Below are positions 35,524-44,591 of a stretch of 64,000 nucleotides of DNA, piece by piece. Within the stretch, counting starts at the first letter, position 1, and every line of letters begins with the position of its first letter. The translations under genes and the position numbers were made by a program. The DNA comes from Ardenticatenaceae bacterium. Lineage in GTDB: Bacteria > Chloroflexota > Anaerolineae > Promineifilales > Promineifilaceae. The notes beneath the pieces are model-generated. The model searched no databases. It had not been told where the DNA came from and worked only from the letters and a program-made list of their open reading frames with translations. The stretch is taken from positions 62,001 through 126,000 of the forward strand of contig JACKCC010000007.1 of NCBI GenBank assembly GCA_020634245.1. Direction: 5' to 3'.

Positions 35524-38500
35524 TTAATGGCGCGTCGGTAAGACGGCGGATGGTACAGCAACGGCCGTGCCGGTTGTCAAGGGCTGGGTTATGGGTACGG
35601 CCGTTGCTAATGCCTGTAAAATGTTGTTATAAGGGCTGCCCAAAATCTCATGAGTTTCCTCAACCGCCCCATTCGGACTACCGACGCGGGCCGAATCTAC
35701 CTGGGCATACACAGGTGTTCCTACCGGCAGAACGCCAGAAAAATTGCTGTATTGAGCCGAATAGTAAAGATTTGGGCCACCTAAACTATAGATAAGCGTT
35801 AACTCCTGACCCGGCGCCAGAGACGTGGTAACGCCCCAGGCAATACCCTGATTCGACAAGTCTGGCCAAAGTTCATTGGCGGCCGCCGGAGGAGGAACCG
35901 GGTTCACATAGAAGTCTACCCAGAAGCCGCTGGTCGTGGCTCGCGAACCTTGGTTTTCAATGACCACCTCGACGTAATCAGTGCTGGCTTGCAGGCTGGT
36001 AACAACCAGATCAGGAGCAGTGGTGTAATTATTCAAGGCCACTGGCAGGTAAACATAATATATTTCAGGATTAACCGTCACATTGACCGTTGCTACATCG
36101 CTGGCCCCATGGCTGTCTTCAACCGTGTAGTTGAAGGAATCGTTACCGATATAACCAGCTTCCGGGGTGTAAGTGAGCGTGCCGTCGTGGTTATCGGTGA
36201 CAATGCCATGCGTTCCCTGGCCGAAAGAGGCCAGGCTCTTGGTGTCGGTAGTGTCCGGATCGGTGTCATTGGTGAGGGGAGAGACGAGCGCAGCCGTTTC
36301 CAACACTGTCGTCACGTTATCATTATGAGCCACCGGTGCATCGTTTACGCCAGTCACCGTCACCGTAACAGTCGCTGTGTCGAAGATCAGGCCGCCATCA
36401 CGCACCGTGTAGGTGAAGGTGTCGTCGATGTCTTCGCCCACGTTGAGGGCTTGCAGAGCGGTAACGGCCGTTGGATCATACGTAAAGCCGCCATCAGCCG
36501 CCACATTGACGCTGGCCCCCTGGGCGCTGCTCGAATCCGCACTCATCACGGTCAAAGTATCGTTATCCTGATCGGTGTCATTGGCCAACACACCAGCAGC
36601 GGCAACGTTCAATACGTGGTCTTCGTCAATTGTTTCTTGATCATCAACACCAACCGGTTTGTCATTGGCGTCATTAATGGTGATACTGAATGCTTTTTCA
36701 AAAGTGAGGCCGCCGCTGTCGCGGGTCTGGATGCGGACTGAATAACTGTTTTTTGTCTCAAAATCGAACTTGACTGCGGTTTGCAGCTGGCTGCCGCTGA
36801 TTTGGAAAGAGCTGTTGTCGGCATCACCACTGCCGGTTACCAACGAATAAGTAAATGTATCGCCGCTGTCGGGGTCGGTGGTACTGAGGCTGCCAACGGC
36901 CGTTCCCGAATTCAAATTCTCATCTACACTGCTGCTGCTAAGCGCAATATTTGTCGGCCCTTCATTCACATTGGTAACCGTGATCGTCAAGGCTTTTTCA
37001 AATGTACCGCCGTGATTATCATCGGTTTGTACACGAATGGAATAGCTGGATTGGACTTCCCGATTGAACGAGGCTGCGGTTTGCAATTGAGTGCCCGAAA
37101 TCTGGAAAGAACCATTCCCGGTATCACCGTCTCCACTCACAAGCGCATACGTGTGTATATCGCCGGTATCTTGATCGGTACTACTGAAAGTGCCAACGGC
37201 CGTTCCCGATGGTTGATTTTCGGCCACGCTGCTGTTACTCAGGCTGATGTCGGTAGGCGCATCATTGCCATCGGTGATGGTGATGGTGAATACCTCTTCA
37301 AACCAGAAGCCGCCATCGTCAGTGGAGCGGACACGGATGGAATAACTTGATTTAACCTCCACGTCAAAAATAGCATTTGTTTGCAGTTCGCCATTTACAA
37401 TTTGGAAGGAAGTGTTGTCATCGGCACCGGAGCCGCTTACCAACGAATAGGTATGCGTATCGCTTACGTTAGGATCGGTGCTGCTAAAACTGCCAACGGC
37501 CGTTCCTACCACCTGGTTTTCAGCGACATTGGCATTGTCCAAGGCAATTTCGGTTGGCGGGTCGTTGCCATCGGTAATGGTAATCGTGAATTCTTTGCTG
37601 AACGTTCCGCCATGGCCATCGTTCGTTTGGACCTGGATGGTATAAACGGATTTGGTCTCGAAATCGAAGGAAACGGCCGTTTGCAACTGCCCACCGCTGA
37701 TTGAGAACGAGTCATTGTCGGGGTAAGTGATATTATCAAGCAGCGAGTAGGTGTGGCTGTCGCCCGTATCAGGATCGGTGGTGCTAAAATTACCAACGGC
37801 CGTTCCTACCGGTTGACTTTCACCTACTGAACTGTTCCCCAGACTGATGTCGGTCGGCGCATCATTGGCGTCGGCGATGGTGATGGTAAACACTTCCTCA
37901 AACATTCCACCGTGACCATCATCCGTTTGCACCCGGATGGAATAGCTGGATTGGGTTTCGTAATTAAAAATAGCATTGGTTTGCAGTTGGCTGCCGACGA
38001 TTTGGAAAGAACTATTTCCCGTATCACCGGTTCCAGTTACAAGCGAATAAGTATGGCTGTCTCCTGTGTCGGGATCGGTTGTGCTGAAGCTGCCAACGGC
38101 CGTTCCTACACTCTGATTTTCGGCTACGCTGCTGTTGTCCAGGCTGATGCCGGTTGGCGCATCATTGGCGTCGGTAACGGTGATAGTAAATACTTTTTCA
38201 AACCAAAGGTCGCCATCATCTGTCGAGCGAACGCGGATGGAATAGCTGGACTTGGTTTCGTAATCGAAAACAGCAGCCGTTTGCAACTGGTCGCCGTCAA
38301 CGCCGCCAATTGTGAACGACGCATTGTCATCAGCTCCTAAACCGCTTACCAGTTCATAGGTATATGGGCCGTTGTTGTTGGGATCGATGGTGGTGAAAGT
38401 GCCAACGGCCGTTCCACTCGGTTGATTCTCAGCTACAGAGGCGTTGTCCAGGTCAATGTCAGTCGGCGGGTCATTGCCGTCGATAATGGTGATGGTGAAC

Positions 38501-39687
38501 TGCTTGGAATACGTACCGCCGTTGCCATCATCCGTTTGCACCCGGATGGAGTAGGTGGATTGGGCTTCGTAGTTAAAAACAGCATTGGTTTGCAGTTGGC
38601 TACCGCTGATTTGGAAAGAAGCGTTATCTGTGTCTCCTGCACCGTCGACTAGCGAATAAGTGTGACTGTCGCCAACATCCGGGTCCGTCGTGCTGAATTT
38701 GCCAACGGCCGTTCCTCCCGGCCGGTGTTCCAACACCGAACTGTTATCCAGGCTGATGTCGGTAGGCGCTTCGTTGGTATTAGTCACATTGATCGTAATC
38801 GTCGCCGTATCCCACAAACCACTGCTGTCTGTCACCTGTACAGTGAGGGAATAACTTGGCGTGGTTTCATAATCCAACTGGCTGCCATCAGCTACTGTGA
38901 TTTCGCCAGTAAGTTTGTTGATAGCAAAAATGTTTGTATCGTTACCGGCCGTAATCGTGTAAGTCAGTTTGTCACCAGCGTCATTATCCGTCGCCACAAC
39001 TGTCCCAACGCTCGTGCCGTTGCTACTTTGTTCAATTACGGAGAAAGTCTGATTATCGGCAACAGGCGGCTGCGCGGCGTCAATCGTTAAAGTAAACTCA
39101 TAAAAACAAAGCGGGTCACTTGGCGCGCTGTCACCAACACTGAGCGTCCAGGTGCCCAATGGGTCTTCGCCATGAAAAGCGCTGAGCGCTTCTACCGGCT
39201 TGTAAGCCCCGCTGGTAGGAACCAGCCCACCGACCGTCGTCGCAGCCCAGTCATCAAATGTGACCATTGCCAGTCCACCATAGCTAATGCCGGTATAGGT
39301 CGTTCCTGTGCCGCTGCCAGCCGTGTTCAACGCATCCTCAACCAGAGCAACCTGTGTTCCGGCAGGGCTTTCCAGGAACATAAAAATTTCACTGTTATAC
39401 GCATTGCCACCGGCATGAGTCGGGCAGGTTCCATCAATTTTCTCGAAATTGACAGCTACATTAACGTCTTGGATAGCTGAGTTGGCAGCGAAATCCACAC
39501 CTTCAGAAAAGGCAACTGTACGAGTGAGAATGTTGTCATCGGCAAAACCGATTTCATTGTTGGTTTGGGAGGTGGTTGTAGCTTCGGCGCCTAATGAAAT
39601 GAGCATGAGTGTGGAGGCGGCCATAATTAAGGCCCGGAACCACGTTGGTATATGTTTGGTCAAGAAAAATATCTTATTTTTATTCAT
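35524..39687 (-). CDS. Secreted cadherin-repeat protein with P-domain-like N-terminus and CARDB-like C-terminus
   Basis: About 1387 residues. A signal peptide (to about residue 37, AEA) is followed by a proprotein-convertase P-domain-like region (VNVAVNFEKIDGTCPTHAGG through HGEDPLGTWTLSVGD). Eight cadherin-type repeats of about 100 residues come next, most beginning APTDISLDNSSVAENQxxGTAVG and containing DPDTGDSHTYSLV and YSIRVQTDDGHGG, with calcium-type Asp motifs. Two VCBS/Ig-like domains with NDTDxD motifs follow. The motif EIYYVYLPVALNNY precedes a CARDB-like domain (PDLVVTSLQASTDYVEVVIENQGS). Chosen start ATG 39687; an in-frame ATG at 39720 adds 11 residues. The repeats are very similar at DNA level. 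Seven of them carry ACGGCCGT coding the TAV of GTAVG. The likely role is calcium-dependent adhesion. Confidence 0.88.
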   Translation of the reverse strand: MNKNKIFFLTKHIPTWFRALIMAASTLMLISLGAEATTTSQTNNEIGFADDNILTRTVAFSEGVDFAANSAIQDVNVAVNFEKIDGTCPTHAGGNAYNSEIFMFLESPAGTQVALVEDALNTAGSGTGTTYTGISYGGLAMVTFDDWAATTVGGLVPTSGAYKPVEALSAFHGEDPLGTWTLSVGDSAPSDPLCFYEFTLTIDAAQPPVADNQTFSVIEQSSNGTSVGTVVATDNDAGDKLTYTITAGNDTNIFAINKLTGEITVADGSQLDYETTPSYSLTVQVTDSSGLWDTATITINVTNTNEAPTDISLDNSSVLEHRPGGTAVGKFSTTDPDVGDSHTYSLVDGAGDTDNASFQISGSQLQTNAVFNYEAQSTYSIRVQTDDGNGGTYSKQFTITIIDGNDPPTDIDLDNASVAENQPSGTAVGTFTTIDPNNNGPYTYELVSGLGADDNASFTIGGVDGDQLQTAAVFDYETKSSYSIRVRSTDDGDLWFEKVFTITVTDANDAPTGISLDNSSVAENQSVGTAVGSFSTTDPDTGDSHTYSLVTGTGDTGNSSFQIVGSQLQTNAIFNYETQSSYSIRVQTDDGHGGMFEEVFTITIADANDAPTDISLGNSSVGESQPVGTAVGNFSTTDPDTGDSHTYSLLDNITYPDNDSFSISGGQLQTAVSFDFETKSVYTIQVQTNDGHGGTFSKEFTITITDGNDPPTEIALDNANVAENQVVGTAVGSFSSTDPNVSDTHTYSLVSGSGADDNTSFQIVNGELQTNAIFDVEVKSSYSIRVRSTDDGGFWFEEVFTITITDGNDAPTDISLSNSSVAENQPSGTAVGTFSSTDQDTGDIHTYALVSGDGDTGNGSFQISGTQLQTAASFNREVQSSYSIRVQTDDNHGGTFEKALTITVTNVNEGPTNIALSSSSVDENLNSGTAVGSLSTTDPDSGDTFTYSLVTGSGDADNSSFQISGSQLQTAVKFDFETKNSYSVRIQTRDSGGLTFEKAFSITINDANDKPVGVDDQETIDEDHVLNVAAAGVLANDTDQDNDTLTVMSADSSSAQGASVNVAADGGFTYDPTAVTALQALNVGEDIDDTFTYTVRDGGLIFDTATVTVTVTGVNDAPVAHNDNVTTVLETAALVSPLTNDTDPDTTDTKSLASFGQGTHGIVTDNHDGTLTYTPEAGYIGNDSFNYTVEDSHGASDVATVNVTVNPEIYYVYLPVALNNYTTAPDLVVTSLQASTDYVEVVIENQGSRATTSGFWVDFYVNPVPPPAAANELWPDLSNQGIAWGVTTSLAPGQELTLIYSLGGPNLYYSAQYSNFSGVLPVGTPVYAQVDSARVGSPNGAVEETHEILGSPYNNILQALATAVPITQPLTTGTAVAVPSAVLPTRH
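36820..38730 (-). repeat. Tandem ~300-bp DNA repeats encoding cadherin domains
   Basis: Octamer positions 36896, 37196, 37496, 37796, 38096, 38405 and 38705 mark a repeat spacing of 300, 300, 300, 300, 309 and 300 bp. Long stretches are nearly identical between units, suggesting recent duplication or gene conversion and possible copy-number variation. Confidence 0.75.
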
Positions 39688-39838
39688 ATTTTGGCCATTT
39701 TCCAATCGATTTGATTGCATGAATTAATATTACGCCGTCAATGTTGACAGCTATTCTGCATTATATTTTCACGGCCCTTTCACGTATATGACACATGGGT
39801 CATAGCGAAAAAGTACCATGACCATATTGCCTCATGCG

Positions 39839-39869
39839 TCATGCGTCACCAGAGATGTGTGACGCATGA
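39839..39869. terminator. 11-bp hairpin TCATGCGTCAC/GTGACGCATGA
   Basis: A perfect inverted repeat with a 9-nt loop lies about 40 bp downstream of the moeA-type stop codon and upstream of the cadherin-repeat gene. No T run follows, so termination is only possible. Confidence 0.45.
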
Positions 39870-39907
39870 CGTATAATGTTTGATGAGTTGATTGTGGATA
39901 AGGGAAC

Positions 39908-41926
39908 TCAGGTGGTAAGGAAAGAGGTCTGGCCCATGGGAGTGACGTCGTAGCCGGGGAGGTTGGCTACGGCCGTTCTAAATTTATCGTCGTGCAGCAG
40001 GTCGAGTAACGGCCGTAACAGTTCCCCCTCATAATGCGTTTTGGGCATCACAAGCTGGTACTGTTCATGAGCCAGCGGCACAAAATCCAGGTCTAGCGCC
40101 CGCGCCGCCCCCCGAATACCCAGCCCGGCATCGGCCACACCAGAAGCCACCGCCGCCGCTACTGCCAGATGGGTGTACTCCTCCCGCTCATAACCGCGCA
40201 CCTGCTCTGGCGCAATGCCCAATTGACCTAACTCATAGTCCAGCAGCACCCGCGTGCCCGCGCCACGCTGCCGGTTGACAATCTGTACATCAAGATTGGC
40301 CGCATCGGCCCAGCCAGCCAGCCCTTTGGGATTGCCCGGCGGTACAATCCAGCCCTGCTCTCGCCCCACCAGCGTTACCAGCACAATCTCCTGGCCAGGC
40401 AAATAGCGGCGAACGTAACTCTCGTTGTAGATGCCTGTCTCCGGGTCGAGCAGATGGGAACCACCTAGATGGGATTCGCCGCGCCGCAGCGCCACCAGCC
40501 CACCCAGGCTGCCCACATTGGCCGACATCAACCGCCAGGCACCTTCCTTTTCGGCCAGATGCTGGGCTAGCAAATCTAATGTCAAATCGTGGCTGCCAAT
40601 GACAACGATGGTCTTTTCGATTTCGCGCGGTGTGCGGTACAGATGCACCTTCACATCGCTGCCAGCATCGGCCCCTTCGCTGAAGCGGGGAATGCGGACG
40701 ATGCCATCGGCCCGCACCAGCGAGGTAATGACACCTGCACCTCGGCTGATAGGCGTGACCATGACCTTTTCGCCTACTTTGCCCACGGAGACACGCACGT
40801 AATCATCGTCACCAGTTGGCGAAACGAGTTTGCGGGTCAACATCGCCTGGAGCGTATCCGGCTGATGAGGTGGCTGCCCTTGCCAGCGGGCCAACAGCGG
40901 TTCGACAAATATTTCGCCAGTCAAGGCTGCACTAACGGGGTAGCCGGGCACGCCGATGATGGGCAGGGGTGAATGGGTGAAGGGTTGAAGAGGCGAATCT
41001 CCCGTCCTCCCTTGTTCCCTCGCTCCCTTGCCTGGCTCAATCATGCCCAAAATAACGGGATGTCCCGGCCGCACAGCAACCCCATGCACCAGCAATCGAC
41101 CCAATTCCTGCACGACGTGGGCGGTGTAATCTTCGCTGCCGGCGGAAGAACCGGCGTTGATGAGGATGAGATCGTGATGCTGGGCGGCTTCAGAAACGGC
41201 CGTTTTAATCGCCACAAAATTGTCCTGCACCATCGGCCATCGAGTAGGAATACCGCCCCAATTTTCGACCTGTGCCGCCAGCACCAGACTGTTGTATTCG
41301 ATAATTTGACCTGGATAAATGCCATCGGTAACGGCCGTTTCCACACTGACCAGCTCCGTTCCAGTAGGAATAATAGCCACGCGGGGACGGCCGTACACCA
41401 TCACCTCGGCATGACCAGAACCGGCCAAAGCGCCTAAATCAACCGGCCGCAGCTTGTGATTGGCCGGTAAAACCAATTCCGTTGCCACCATATCTTCACC
41501 CATGGGCCGCACGTGATGCCAGGGCGGGACGGCAGCGCGAATTTCAATAGCGGAACGGCCGTCAGCAAGCGTTACCGGCTGCGTATGCTCAATCATAATC
41601 ACGGAGTTGGCCCACGATGGCAGGGCATGGCCGGTGTTGACTGCCTGCGCCGAACCCTCAGCCAACGCCAGTTGTTTGGGACTTGTCTCGGTGGCTCCAT
41701 GAGTGTCCTGAGCACGGACAGCGTAACCATCCATCGCGCTGGCGTGGTAATGAGGAGCGGAAATTTTGGCGAAAACGGCTTCGGCGGTGATACGGCCGTT
41801 AGCTTCAGAGACCGGAATCAACTCCGTCAGAAATGGCTGCCATAACTGTTCGGCTTGCAACGCGGCCGAAAAAACAGCCCAGGCTTCATCCAAGGGAATA
41901 TCTTCCAAATAAATATGACGTTTCAT
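39908..41926 (-). CDS. moeA: MoeA-type molybdopterin molybdenumtransferase fused to a periplasmic-binding-like domain
   Basis: Residues 1-430 form MoeA, which inserts molybdate into adenylylated molybdopterin. Landmarks are SAMDGYAVRA, VNTGHALPSWANSVIMIE, MGEDMVATELVLPANHKL, IIPTGTELV, GQIIEYNSLVLAA, NAGSSAGSEDYTAHVV and GVPGYPVSAAL. Residues 450-672 are a substrate-binding (PBP/LysR-sensor-like) domain with IVVIGSHDLTLDLLAQHL, GSHLLDPETGIYN and GVADAGLGIRGAARALDLDFVPL. The domain pair is known in archaea and some bacteria; the C-half may sense or deliver molybdate or tungstate. An in-frame low-complexity insert (GAREQGRTGDSPLQPFTHSP) interrupts MoeA near residue 310. The ATG at 41926 gives the usual MKRHIYLEDIPL; the Shine-Dalgarno is weak and a GTG at 41935 is an alternative. 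Confidence 0.9.
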   Translation of the reverse strand: MKRHIYLEDIPLDEAWAVFSAALQAEQLWQPFLTELIPVSEANGRITAEAVFAKISAPHYHASAMDGYAVRAQDTHGATETSPKQLALAEGSAQAVNTGHALPSWANSVIMIEHTQPVTLADGRSAIEIRAAVPPWHHVRPMGEDMVATELVLPANHKLRPVDLGALAGSGHAEVMVYGRPRVAIIPTGTELVSVETAVTDGIYPGQIIEYNSLVLAAQVENWGGIPTRWPMVQDNFVAIKTAVSEAAQHHDLILINAGSSAGSEDYTAHVVQELGRLLVHGVAVRPGHPVILGMIEPGKGAREQGRTGDSPLQPFTHSPLPIIGVPGYPVSAALTGEIFVEPLLARWQGQPPHQPDTLQAMLTRKLVSPTGDDDYVRVSVGKVGEKVMVTPISRGAGVITSLVRADGIVRIPRFSEGADAGSDVKVHLYRTPREIEKTIVVIGSHDLTLDLLAQHLAEKEGAWRLMSANVGSLGGLVALRRGESHLGGSHLLDPETGIYNESYVRRYLPGQEIVLVTLVGREQGWIVPPGNPKGLAGWADAANLDVQIVNRQRGAGTRVLLDYELGQLGIAPEQVRGYEREEYTHLAVAAAVASGVADAGLGIRGAARALDLDFVPLAHEQYQLVMPKTHYEGELLRPLLDLLHDDKFRTAVANLPGYDVTPMGQTSFLTT
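40963..41035. repeat. In-frame low-complexity insert within moeA
   Basis: GAATGGGTGAAGGGTTGAAG is followed by CCTCCCTTGTTCCCTCGCTC, a GGGTGAA/TTCCCTC-type imperfect repeat. It is translated in frame in a loop of the MoeA domain, as in rarA. Confidence 0.5.
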
Positions 41927-42269
41927 ACAAAACACTCTATCCAAAGAAAAAGGACTGAGAATTGAGCTTTACACCATACTCAGTCCTCAGTCCTCAAATA
42001 ACACATCGTTTTACTGTCAAAGTGATAGATGACCCACAAAAAGAATTTTGAAAGATACACTCTTACTGTGTGGTTTACCTAAATAGTGATCTGGTCAATT
42101 TTAGGGCGGACATTCCCTTTTAGCAAGAACGTTGCAGCGCCTATTTTGAATCGTGGAATCCTGTTCTAAAAATCCTGGTCTTTAATCTAAAAGAAAATGG
42201 CGATCAAAAGTAGTGATACGGCGGTATCACCGCTGATGATGTAAAAATCAGTCTCTAATCCTCGTTATT
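41927..42269. other. Intergenic region upstream of moeA
   Basis: 343 bp between the response regulator and moeA, both on the minus strand. At 41952-41986 GGACTGAG and CTCAGTCC form an 8-bp stem, continued by a CTCAGTCCTCA duplication (near-tandem repeat style). The remainder is AT-rich and presumably holds the moeA promoter. A molybdopterin-type riboswitch was not recognised. Confidence 0.4.
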
Positions 42270-42914
42270 TCATTTTTGCAGCCCGTGTTTTTGGGCTAGC
42301 AGGGCTGCCTCCACACGGCTACGCACTTGCAGCTTTTGCAGCACGTTGGTCATGTAATGCTTGATAGTTTTTTCAGCCAGGTGAAGCTTTTCCCCGATTT
42401 CTCTATTCGTTAACCCATCGGCGACCAGGGTCAAAATCTCTTTTTCCCGCTCCGTCAGGCTGCCGATGAGGTCGTCGGGCTGCGATTGAGTCATTTCGAA
42501 GAGGATACCCCCGGCCAATGAGGGAGAGATGTAAACGTCGCCGCCGGCTACGGTGCGCACCGCGTTGGCCAGTTCACGGGCAGAGACGCCCTTGAGTACG
42601 TAGCCGCGCGCACCCGCTTTGAGAGCGGCCATCAAATTGTCCTGGTCTTCGGAGACGGTGAGCATGATGATGCGTACGATCGGCCAGCCAGCGTTGATCT
42701 GGCGGGCAGCGGCGATACCGCCGACGCCGGGCATAGTGATGTCCATTAGCAGGACGTCGGGCAGCAGGTCTCCGGCCAGTTTTTGCGCTTCCTCGCCCGA
42801 ACCGGCTTCGCCAACCACGGTTAAATCAGGTTCGGCGGACAGGGAAGCGACGACTCCCTGCCGGAAGAGCGGGTGATCATCAACAACTAACAGGCGAATG
42901 GGTTCAGACATCAT
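42270..42914 (-). CDS. NarL/FixJ-family response regulator
   Basis: 214 residues. The receiver domain has the acidic pair VVDDHP, the phospho-acceptor Asp in DVLLMDITMPG (about residue 56), Thr in IMLTVSED, and Lys in GYVLKGVS. The C-terminal LuxR-type HTH is SLTEREKEILTLVADGLTNREIGEKLHLAEKTIKHYMTNVLQKL. The start codon (ATG 42914, or 42911) overlaps the end of the histidine-kinase gene by 8-11 nt with GAGGTCG as ribosome-binding site inside the kinase gene, so the two are translationally coupled. It is the output half of this two-component pair; targets unknown. Confidence 0.95.
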   Translation of the reverse strand: MMSEPIRLLVVDDHPLFRQGVVASLSAEPDLTVVGEAGSGEEAQKLAGDLLPDVLLMDITMPGVGGIAAARQINAGWPIVRIIMLTVSEDQDNLMAALKAGARGYVLKGVSARELANAVRTVAGGDVYISPSLAGGILFEMTQSQPDDLIGSLTEREKEILTLVADGLTNREIGEKLHLAEKTIKHYMTNVLQKLQVRSRVEAALLAQKHGLQK

Positions 42915-44289
42915 CGACCTCGATTGTGGTTAAGGGCAGAATGGCGCGGATGGTGGTGCCGCTGCCGGGCTGGCTGTGGACATCAAATTGACCGCCGAGT
43001 AGTTCTACCCGCTCGCGCATGGCCACTAATCCCAAATGACCACCGGGAACGGCCGTTGGGTCGAATCCCTGTCCCGCATCAGAAATTTCTGTATGGAGGC
43101 TGCCGTCCGCTTCGTACACGTGGACAGTCTGGCCGCTGCTGCCGGCGTGGCGGTAGCTGTTGGCCAGCGCCTCCTTGATGATGCGGAACAAGGTGATTTT
43201 GACCGGTATGGGTGCATCTTCCGGCAGCGGGCCAAGCGTGATGACGACCTGGCTGCCAGTTTTGGATTCAAAATCATACGTGGCTCGCTGGACGGTTTCG
43301 GTGATGCTGCTTTTTTCGATTTCGGGCAGGCGCAGACCGGCGGAGATGGTGCGCAGCTCGGTCATGGCCGACCCCATAGCGGTGTGGACGGTTTGGAAGT
43401 CGCTGGCCGCGTCTGGCGAACTGTTGACGGCATCGGCCAACGGCTCAATGCGCAGGAGAGCCAGGGCCAAATCCTGGGCCGGACCATCGTGGATGTCGGC
43501 CGAGATGCGGCGCAGGTATTGTTCGTTGAGGGCAGTGGAGCGGGCGGCGGCGCGGCGGATACGGCCGTGTAACTGTCTGTTCTGATCCAGCAGCGTGTGC
43601 AGTTGGGTCACGTTCTCTTGCAGGCGCTCTTGCTGGGAGAGGATGGTGTTGCTGGCGCTGCCCACCAGACCGGCCAGGAGAAGGTAAACGGCCGTCATGA
43701 CCACCGCCACTACCAGCCAACTGCGGTACTGGGCGGCCTGGATTTCTGCTTCCAGGGCATCGCTGGTCTGGTAAAACTCGGAAACGGCGATGATTTCGCC
43801 GCTGCCGGCGGCGCGGGAAGGCGCGTACGTTTCGATCAGGCTGTCCCAAAACTGCCGTTCATATGCCTGCTCCGGCTTCTCCAAATCGCTAACTTCGGTG
43901 ACCACTGCGCCGTAAAACGCTTCGGCCAGGCCACCGTCCATCTCAAACTGCTGGCCTATGAGATCGGGATTGGGACTATACAAAATGACGCCATCGGGCG
44001 ACCAGATTTTGAAGGAGACGATTTGCTCTCCCAATGAGGTATCTACCAGGAGGCGTTCTAGCGCCGGGACATCGACGCCATCTGGTGTTTCTGCCTGGGC
44101 CAGTCCTTGCAGGTGGGGCGAGATGTAGCTGTCTACGTAGAGGGCGGTGACGGCGGCGGTGCGGTTGGTAACGGCCGTTTCAATTTGTTTACTGATCCAC
44201 AACCCAATGATTAACATGCCGCCCACCATGACTAGCAAACTCACCAGCATATATTGGCGGGCCAGCGTCAATCTTCTAAAAGCAAACAT
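42904..44289 (-). CDS. NarX/DesK-type sensor histidine kinase
   Basis: 461 residues. The N-terminal membrane helix (MLVSLLVMVGGMLIIGLWI) is followed by an extracytoplasmic sensor region of about 150 residues containing IVSFKIWSPDGVILYSPNPDLIGQQF, like double-CACHE-type sensors. A second helix (SWLVVAVVMTAVYLLLAGLVG) follows, then a coiled region, the HisKA_3 phospho-acceptor in RRISADIHDGPAQDLALALLRIEPL, and an HATPase_c domain with IIKEALANSYRHAG (N box), ISDAGQGFDP (G1) and GHLGLVAMRERVELLGG. The ATG at 44289 follows AAGGAG by 4 nt. The ligand is unknown. Its leader contains a folded repeat also found before the gene at 47407. Confidence 0.93.
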   Translation of the reverse strand: MFAFRRLTLARQYMLVSLLVMVGGMLIIGLWISKQIETAVTNRTAAVTALYVDSYISPHLQGLAQAETPDGVDVPALERLLVDTSLGEQIVSFKIWSPDGVILYSPNPDLIGQQFEMDGGLAEAFYGAVVTEVSDLEKPEQAYERQFWDSLIETYAPSRAAGSGEIIAVSEFYQTSDALEAEIQAAQYRSWLVVAVVMTAVYLLLAGLVGSASNTILSQQERLQENVTQLHTLLDQNRQLHGRIRRAAARSTALNEQYLRRISADIHDGPAQDLALALLRIEPLADAVNSSPDAASDFQTVHTAMGSAMTELRTISAGLRLPEIEKSSITETVQRATYDFESKTGSQVVITLGPLPEDAPIPVKITLFRIIKEALANSYRHAGSSGQTVHVYEADGSLHTEISDAGQGFDPTAVPGGHLGLVAMRERVELLGGQFDVHSQPGSGTTIRAILPLTTIEVDDV

Positions 44290-44306
44290 CACACTCCTTC
44301 GGAAAT

Positions 44307-44356
44307 GGGAACGCGAGCAGCTTGCTCGTCCTTTGCGGTCTGGCAGATCGCGCTCC
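44307..44356 (-). repeat. REP-like folded element, copy A, in the kinase leader
   Basis: Read on the minus strand it starts GGAGCGCGATCTGCCAGACC and ends near GCTGCTCGCGTTCCC. The outer arms (GGAGCGCG and CGCGTTCC) and two inner hairpins give a branched fold. The element is about 90 percent identical by eye to 47336-47384, and both lie directly before a Shine-Dalgarno. Confidence 0.65.
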
Positions 44357-44503
44357 ATCCAAGTAAACCACAGCATTATACTGGCTTTTGTCGTTTGACG
44401 ATACGGACTAAGGTCTGAAAAAATTTCAAACCAGGGTCTGAGCTAACGCTCGACCTTCTCCCATTGTGATCGGCCGGCTCCAAATTCTACAATGCAAGCA
44501 TAG

Positions 44504-44562
44504 AGACATCCGATGTTTCGTTTATAAATTTGATTGAATTATCCAAAAAACATCGGATGTCT
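44504..44562 (+). promoter_or_regulatory. Paired ACATCSGATGT palindromes upstream of the sigma-factor gene
   Basis: AGACATCCGATGTTT (44504-44518) and AAACATCGGATGTCT (44548-44562) are perfect inverted copies. Each also contains its own 11-bp palindrome (ACATCCGATGT and ACATCGGATGT), with centres 43 bp apart, about four helical turns. This is the form of two operators for a dimeric regulator, possibly looping the AT-rich spacer. It lies 30 bp before the ECF sigma gene. Confidence 0.6.
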
Positions 44563-44591
44563 GGCAAAAATTTTGAATGGAGCCGACAGGC

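Noticed and set aside
36820..38730. Regularly spaced repeats considered as a CRISPR array
   Set aside because: The period is 300 bp, the units are coding, and no short direct repeat with unique spacers exists.
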